Assembly: GCA_964242575.1 (NCBI GenBank)
Contig: CAXTCN010000196.1
Coordinates: 1-8,539, forward strand
Direction: 5' to 3'
DNA from: JANPPS01 sp964242575
GTDB lineage: Bacteria; Pseudomonadota; Alphaproteobacteria; Acetobacterales; Acetobacteraceae
DNA length: 8,539 bases
Shown here: positions 5,129 to 8,539 of the stretch, piece by piece
Layout: each line of letters begins with the position of its first letter
How positions within the stretch are numbered: position 1 is the first letter of the stretch
The notes under the pieces: model-generated
The model's database searches: none
The model's input: only the letters and a program-made list of their open reading frames with translations
Told to the model about the DNA's origin: nothing
Made by a program: the position numbers and the translations under genes

Positions 5129-5968
5129 GCAGTCGCGGCCTGGCGAGCCGAGCCGCGCACGACGCGGGGCGGGCAGCCCTGGTACTCGCCCCTGGCGATC
5201 CTGACGGCGCTGACGCTCCGGGCGGTGTTCCGCCTGGCGTTGCGCCAAACGGAGGGCCTGATCGGCTCCATCATGCATCTGCTCGGGCTCGCTCTGGCCG
5301 TGCCGGACCACTCGACGCTCAGCCGCCGGGCCGGGGCGCTGGCGGTGCCACGCCCACGACCGCGCAAAGATGGTGAGCCCATGCACCTGCTGGTGGACAG
5401 CACCGGCCTGAAGCTCTACGGCGCGGGCAAGTGGCTGCACGAGAAGCACGGCACCAAGACGCGCCGGTCCTGGAGGAAGCTACACCTCGGTCTGGATGCC
5501 GACACCGGCCAGATCGTGGCGGCGGCGCTGACGACCAAGGACGTGGATGACGGCGCCGAGGTCGGCCCCTTGCTAGACCAGGTCGCGGGCCCTGTGGCCT
5601 CGTTCACCGCCGACGGCGCCTACGACCAGGAGGGCGTGTCCGCCGCGGTCGCCAAACGTCATCCAGACGCGACGCTCATCGTGCCGCCGCGGTCCACGGC
5701 CGTACCGAGCGAGACGGCCGAGATCGAGCCGACGCAGCGCGACCGCCACCTGCAAAGCATCGTCGAGCACGGGCGGGCGGCCTGGCAGAGGCGTCCGGAT
5801 ACACGAAGCGGGCCCGAGGAGGCAGGCATCGGCAGGTCCAAGCAGGTGATCGGTGACGGGCTGCGCTCACGCACAGACGAGCGTCGGGCCACCGAGGTGA
5901 GCGTCGCCGTCCATGCCCTGAACAGGATGCTGGAACTTGGATGCCCGAGCTACGTCCGCATCGCCTGA
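5129..5968 (+). CDS. IS5-family transposase, 3' exon (residues 47-325)
   Basis: This is the catalytic part of a DDE transposase. From GCA 5129 it reads AVAAWRAEPRTTRGGQPWYS and continues to the C-terminal RMLELGCPSYVRIA. After splicing to exon 1 the protein is 325 aa, normal for the group. Catalytic residues are D136 (LLVDSTGLK), D208 (FTADGAYD) and E277 (PEEAGIGR), with K284 six residues after E. Just before E277, bases 5789-5818 are out of frame. The alternative frame reads ASGYTKRAR, which supplies the family's Y-(2)-R-(3)-E motif, while the actual frame gives RRPDTRSGPE. Two compensating indels (net -3) have thus replaced the conserved Y and R, so the enzyme is probably impaired. The frame also stays open upstream through intron domains V-VI to ATG 5084, which has a GGGGAGGGG before it. 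Unspliced RNA could therefore yield a 294-aa version lacking exon 1. Confidence 0.85.
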   Translation, partial: AVAAWRAEPRTTRGGQPWYSPLAILTALTLRAVFRLALRQTEGLIGSIMHLLGLALAVPDHSTLSRRAGALAVPRPRPRKDGEPMHLLVDSTGLKLYGAGKWLHEKHGTKTRRSWRKLHLGLDADTGQIVAAALTTKDVDDGAEVGPLLDQVAGPVASFTADGAYDQEGVSAAVAKRHPDATLIVPPRSTAVPSETAEIEPTQRDRHLQSIVEHGRAAWQRRPDTRSGPEEAGIGRSKQVIGDGLRSRTDERRATEVSVAVHALNRMLELGCPSYVRIA

Positions 5969-6004
5969 ACCCAGGCCGGGCTTGGGGCCAACTGCGCCGC
6001 ATCC

Positions 6005-6024
6005 CTGACCCGTGCAACACAGTC
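6005..6024 (-). repeat. IS5-type element right inverted repeat
   Basis: The reverse complement starts GACTGTGTTGCACGGGTCAG and matches the left end from 4239 with a few mismatches. It lies 36 bases after the transposase stop. The right flank TAAGGCTGA shows no duplication of the left flank. Confidence 0.68.
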
Positions 6025-6365
6025 TAAGGCTGATGGAGATACCGGTGAGTATGCCATAAACTCGCACGCATCCGGACCGGCAGGAATCCTTCTCAGGACT
6101 CTTCCGTCAGGTGTTATCCACTAGCGGCAAAACGACACGCTGGGGCGAAACCTCTCGCAGTCTTCGCAAACAACCAACCGGACGAAGGCTGCCTCCTGAA
6201 GACACGCATCTTCGGGTTGCCCTGATAAATTCCAGAATGGCTATATAGGCTGCATGGACATGCCCTCCCTAGCGCAATGGCTTTCTTGCTGCCTGAACCG
6301 CAGGCGCGGCGTGTGTTTGCAATCGCCGGCTCGCAAGGCCGCTTCTCCCGGCCAGAGGAAGACGC
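6025..6365. other. Intergenic region upstream of the unknown-gene cluster
   Basis: These 341 bp have no credible gene of normal size. The features seen are an 8-bp stem hairpin (CCTGAAGA 6195-6202 with TCTTCGGG 6209-6216, 6-base loop, no T tract), directly abutted by a TTGCC (6217-6221), and after 19 bases a CTATATA (6241-6247). A 39-codon open frame starts at 6254. The ribosome binding site AGAGGAA (6354-6360) serves the next gene. No tRNA or CRISPR-like repeats were seen. The region from 6025 to about 6190 shows nothing I can name and is likely the original flank of the flagellar locus. Confidence 0.5.
6195..6247 (+). promoter_or_regulatory. Candidate promoter (TTGCC-N19-CTATATA) with upstream hairpin
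   Basis: TTGCC (6217-6221) and CTATATA (6241-6247) are separated by 19 bases, exactly as in the candidate flgF promoter at 992-962 on the minus strand. An inverted repeat (6195-6216) abuts the upstream block and could be an operator or part of a leader structure. Transcription would start near 6254. Confidence 0.38.
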
Positions 6366-6373
6366 ATGCCTGA
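6254..6373 (+). CDS. Possible small leader ORF (39 aa)
   Basis: ATG 6254 lies 6 bases after the CTATATA block and could be translated leaderless. It reads MDMPSLAQWLSCCLNRRRGV, then CLQSPARKAASPGQRKTHA, and stops at 6371-6373, overlapping the start of the next gene (6366). That arrangement would allow translational coupling. There is no ribosome binding site and I recognise no homology. It may be chance. Confidence 0.15.
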   Translation: MDMPSLAQWLSCCLNRRRGVCLQSPARKAASPGQRKTHA

Positions 6374-6929
6374 TTTTATCTCGCTAGCCCATGCACAGCC
6401 GTTGAACAGCGCCCCGCTGCCGCAAGGGGGCGAGCGGGAAGGCGGGGCAGGCATCACGTTCCGGGAAGTGCTGGCGGCGCTGAACCCGTTGCAGCACATT
6501 CCGATCATCGGCACGATCTATCGGGCCGTAACCGGTGACGTGATCCCGGAAGCCGCGCGCAGGATCGGGTCGTTCGCGGTCAGCGGCCTGATGGGCGGTC
6601 CAATCGGATTGCTGACGAACCTGGCCCTGCTGGCGATCGAGAAGGCCACCGGCATCGACCCGGAGAAGATCGGCGAGGGCATCCTGGCGGGCCTTGGCCT
6701 AAGCAGCCACGACATGACCGCCGTCGCATCGTCTGAGCCTCCCAGCGACGATGAGACTGTCGTCTCGCCAGCGGATGACGTTTGGGATCTCGCGGTCCCC
6801 ACTGCGTGGTCGCCATCGCAGCTGCTGGCATACGGGGTCACGACCGACCAAGCAGGCAACTTGCGCCGCGGCGACTTGCAGGGAAGCGACGTGCTGAACG
6901 ACATGGCGCTGGTCCGCTACGCCGCGTGA
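6366..6929 (+). CDS. Conserved-looking protein of unknown function, glycine-rich hydrophobic core
   Basis: I do not recognise a named family for this 187-aa protein. The N-terminus is polar and Pro/Gly-rich. A conserved-looking block follows: FREVLAALNPLQHIPIIGTI (residues 32-51), then YRAVTGDVIPEAARRIGSFA and VSGLMGGPIGLLTNLALLAI (72-91), then EKATGIDPEKIGEGILAG. The 70-91 segment with GLMGGPIG is hydrophobic and glycine-rich and might be a membrane-associated hairpin. An acidic linker (about 120-140) leads to a C-terminal motif WSPSQLLAYGVTTDQAGNLR, then RGDLQGSDVLNDMALVRYAA. No signal peptide is obvious. The start ATG has AGAGGAA 5 bases upstream. Its position between flgIJ and a lytic transglycosylase suggests a flagellum-related role, but this is only inference. 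Confidence 0.75.
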   Translation: MPDFISLAHAQPLNSAPLPQGGEREGGAGITFREVLAALNPLQHIPIIGTIYRAVTGDVIPEAARRIGSFAVSGLMGGPIGLLTNLALLAIEKATGIDPEKIGEGILAGLGLSSHDMTAVASSEPPSDDETVVSPADDVWDLAVPTAWSPSQLLAYGVTTDQAGNLRRGDLQGSDVLNDMALVRYAA

Positions 6930-6993
6930 CCAAACCACAGAGTGCCCCGCCTCATGCCTCCGACACTGCCGCGCGCCACAGCCAGGACCTTAC

Positions 6994-7674
6994 ATGAACG
7001 ACGACCTTCAGGATATTCTCTCAGCCGCGGCCGAGGGCAGCAGTGTACCGGCAGTCGAGGTGCCTGTCCGGCGCGCGGCGCGGTTGCATGCCGTTGCGGC
7101 CGGCCATCCTAGCACTTTCACCATGGTCGGCGTCGCACAGCCAGTTCCACCCGCCCCAGGCACCCAGGCCGAGAACGAAGGCGGCCAGTTGGGCCGGCGC
7201 GGGCTACGCCTCGGGTTCTGGCTGTGCGGGTTCCATGGTGCCCTTGTTGAGCGCCGGGAGCATGGCGAGGCATTGACCGAACGTGAGACATCCCTTCTCG
7301 ATCTGTGCAGACAGGATTTTGCGGACCTGCGGCCCCTGGTGATCGCCATGGCGATCAAGCGTTTGCACACGGTGGTCAACTCCCCAAACGCCGTAGCTGA
7401 CGCGACTGCCTCAGGCGGCCTGGAGGCGTTCGCCCTCGACACTGTCCGTAGCCTGTCAGCCCGCGCGAGCAAGTTGCTGCAAGACCAGGGACCAGACCTC
7501 GCCATGGCTGTGTTCGACGGCAACAAGGAGGTGGTGGAGCCGCTCGCAATCTTCCAAGCCGTCTTCAGGACCGCGATCGGCGTCATCGAGGGCTTCGAAC
7601 GGATCTCTTCAAATGGCGCGAGGTTCCTGCCGCACCTAGTGTCCGCGCTCGATTCCGAGTTGGAGCGGATATAG
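6994..7674 (+). CDS. Hypothetical protein, mostly helical
   Basis: I do not recognise this 226-aa protein. Residues 1-65 are low-complexity, Ala/Pro/Val-rich and probably disordered. From about 68 (RRGLRLGFWLCGFHGALVER) it appears helical and cytoplasmic: LTERETSLLDLCRQDFADLR, LVIAMAIKRLHTVV and LEAFALDTVRSLSARASKLL. The C-terminal EPLAIFQAVFRTAIGVIEGF, then ERISSNGARFLPHLVSALDSELERI, could form an amphipathic helical bundle. There is no signal peptide or catalytic motif. An AGGA at 6984-6987 precedes ATG 6994. It lies 64 bp after the 6366 gene and only 2 bp before the next gene, so it is probably in one operon with both and with the transglycosylase. Export apparatus, chaperone or adaptor functions are all conceivable; none is shown. 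Confidence 0.72.
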   Translation: MNDDLQDILSAAAEGSSVPAVEVPVRRAARLHAVAAGHPSTFTMVGVAQPVPPAPGTQAENEGGQLGRRGLRLGFWLCGFHGALVERREHGEALTERETSLLDLCRQDFADLRPLVIAMAIKRLHTVVNSPNAVADATASGGLEAFALDTVRSLSARASKLLQDQGPDLAMAVFDGNKEVVEPLAIFQAVFRTAIGVIEGFERISSNGARFLPHLVSALDSELERI

Positions 7675-7676
7675 CG

Positions 7677-8222
7677 ATGCAGCCGCTCCGTCGCTGGATC
7701 CCGGCGCCAAGCCGCGGCGCAGTCGTCTCCAGCATCCCTGCGGTCACGGCCAGCAACGACGCGCTGTCCCCTGCGAGCGTCTCAGGCAAGGATATATCGT
7801 TCTGCGCCGAGTTTGCTGTCCACGGCGGTGTCGCGGCATCCGCGCACGGGTTCAAGGCCGAGACGGAAATGCTCCGCATGCAGCAGGCTGGCCTTCTCGA
7901 CTTGGTGCGCGATCCGGAGCCGCCCTTCGCCGTCATCCGCGTGACTCTTTCGGCAGGCGCTCGTCGTCTCCTTTCTGGGGAGCGGCACATGACGGGCGTT
8001 CCGACGCTGGCATCTTTGACAGGTCAGGCACTTGGCAGGAGCAAGGATCCCGTTTCCGACAGTGGGGCGCGGCGGAACGGCTTCGAGGTTGCCCGCGGCA
8101 TGATCGGCGCTGCCATCAAGGCCGAACTGTCCTTTTGCATGGCTGATCTGGACGCCCAGCATGCCGAAGCACTGGAAACGCGGCTCATGAAGCGGATCAG
8201 CCAGATACAGGTCCCATTCTAG
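7677..8222 (+). CDS. Hypothetical protein in operon with lytic transglycosylase
   Basis: I do not recognise this 181-aa protein. The first 35 residues are Ser/Ala/Pro-rich. The middle part is ISFCAEFAVHGGVAASAHGF (40-59), then KAETEMLRMQQAGLLDLVRD and a short beta-like FAVIRVTLSAGARRLLSG (84-101). The C-terminus is helical and charged (ARGMIGAAIKAELSFCMADL, then DAQHAEALETRLMKRISQI). There is no signal peptide or transmembrane helix. A GGAG at 7662-7665 lies 11 bases before ATG 7677. It starts 2 bp after the 6994 gene's stop and ends 4 bp before the transglycosylase start, indicating one transcript. The downstream enzyme is exported, so a cytoplasmic partner or an unrelated flagellar accessory role are both possible. 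Confidence 0.72.
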   Translation: MQPLRRWIPAPSRGAVVSSIPAVTASNDALSPASVSGKDISFCAEFAVHGGVAASAHGFKAETEMLRMQQAGLLDLVRDPEPPFAVIRVTLSAGARRLLSGERHMTGVPTLASLTGQALGRSKDPVSDSGARRNGFEVARGMIGAAIKAELSFCMADLDAQHAEALETRLMKRISQIQVPF

Positions 8223-8226
8223 GCCG

Positions 8227-8539
8227 ATGACGCGGAACTTGCCCGTTACGGCCCGCCGGAGCGTTCGTGGGACAGCCTGGTCCATGGCGCTTCTCCTGGG
8301 ATTGGCGGACTTGCTCCATACCGCGCCAGCGCGGGCAGCTCCCGGCCTGGCGGACAGGTCGCATGAGCAGGGATTGCTCTGCCGGCGTGCCATTCAACAG
8401 GCGGAGGCTGGAAGTGGGCTGCCGCAGAACATGCTGGTCGGCATTGCGCGAGTGGAATCCGGACGCCGCGATCCAATCAGCGGGAGCTTCCATCCGTGGC
8501 CGTGGACCATCAACGCGCAAGGCAGGGGCCATTTCTTCG
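8227..8539 (+). CDS. Secreted lytic transglycosylase (SLT family), N-terminal part
   Basis: The frame is open from ATG 8227 to the window end (104 codons, no stop). Residues 1-37 form a signal peptide: basic ARRSVRG, hydrophobic MALLLGLADLL, and a cleavage site after PARA. The mature part starts a Slt-type transglycosylase domain: CRRAIQQAEAGSGLPQNMLV, then GIARVESGRRDPISG with the presumed catalytic glutamate E77, then WPWTINAQGRGHFF, typical of the alphaproteobacterial group. Such enzymes cleave the peptidoglycan glycan strand to 1,6-anhydro-muramyl ends. In bacteria with a single-domain FlgJ, such as Rhodobacter with SltF, a separate transglycosylase opens the wall for the rod. Proximity to flgIJ makes that role likely here. 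The ribosome binding site is weak (AGG at 8221-8223), consistent with coupling to the gene 4 bp upstream. Confidence 0.82.
   Translation, partial: MTRNLPVTARRSVRGTAWSMALLLGLADLLHTAPARAAPGLADRSHEQGLLCRRAIQQAEAGSGLPQNMLVGIARVESGRRDPISGSFHPWPWTINAQGRGHFF

Larger units (their letters stand above)
4239..6024 (+). mobile_element. IS5-family insertion sequence carrying a group II intron
   Basis: The left end GGCTCTGTTGCATGG (from 4239) and the reverse complement of the right end, GACTGTGTTGCACGG (ending at 6024), match at most positions, including an uninterrupted TGTTGCA. Between them lies a single transposase gene split by a 675-nt group II intron. Without the intron the element would be 1111 bp, a normal size for IS5-family elements. 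No convincing target duplication is seen. The intron makes this a nested element: a retroelement inside a DNA transposon inside a flagellar locus. Confidence 0.82.

Noticed and set aside
2566..6024. Composite transposon made of two insertion sequences
   Set aside because: The two elements belong to different families and have unrelated ends; the 91 bp between them carries no cargo.
6195..6216. Rho-independent terminator
   Set aside because: The 8-bp stem is not followed by a T tract, and it lies directly against a promoter-like motif, so an operator or chance hairpin is more likely.
6239..6256. Sigma-54-like TGGC...TGCA upstream of the 6366 gene
   Set aside because: The GG to GC spacing is 11, not the required 10, and the flanking consensus bases are absent.

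Overview
The window looks like a high-GC alphaproteobacterial chromosome. FlgF, FlgI, the single-domain rod-binding protein and the lytic transglycosylase all resemble alphaproteobacterial versions, and the insertion sequences are of kinds common in Rhodospirillales/Acetobacteraceae and Methylobacterium-like hosts. I cannot fix the genus. The locus is a flagellar basal-body gene region into which a block of mobile DNA has been inserted.

Left part (1-2537): the flagellar rod and P-ring genes. On the minus strand are the first 23 codons of flgG (cut by the window edge) and complete flgF with a GTG start. A 130-bp divergent intergenic region separates them from flgI (P-ring) and a TGATG-coupled flgJ-type rod-binding protein on the plus strand.

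Middle part (2566-6024): nested and adjacent mobile elements. An IS3-family element (2566-4147, 15/18-bp terminal repeats) carries orfA and orfB with an A8-G slippery run for -1 frameshifting. Its orfB has a one-base frameshift near 3997, after the catalytic domain. After 91 bp of unassigned DNA comes an IS5-family element (4239-6024). Its transposase gene is split into two exons by a 675-nt group II intron (4454-5128). The intron has a GTGTG 5' end, a 34-nt domain V with GAAA loop and 2-nt bulge, a domain VI with bulged A and an AC 3' end. It also has two six-base guide sequences (EBS1 and EBS2) complementary to the 5' exon. Only a 16-codon stump of the intron's reverse transcriptase remains. 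In silico removal of the intron joins ...FTDE to AVAAW... in frame and restores a 325-residue transposase.

Right part (6025-8539): a 341-bp upstream region holds a promoter candidate with the same spaced motif (TTGCC-N19-CTATATA) as the one facing flgF. It is followed by three genes I cannot assign (187, 226 and 181 aa) and then the start of a secreted lytic transglycosylase that runs off the window. The last three genes are almost contiguous (gaps of 2 and 4 bp). In this organism the rod-binding domain and the peptidoglycan-cutting enzyme are separate genes. The plausible ancestral order was flgI-flgJ-(unknown genes)-transglycosylase, later separated by the insertion elements. The three unknown genes are therefore candidates for accessory flagellar or cell-wall functions, but that is inference from context.
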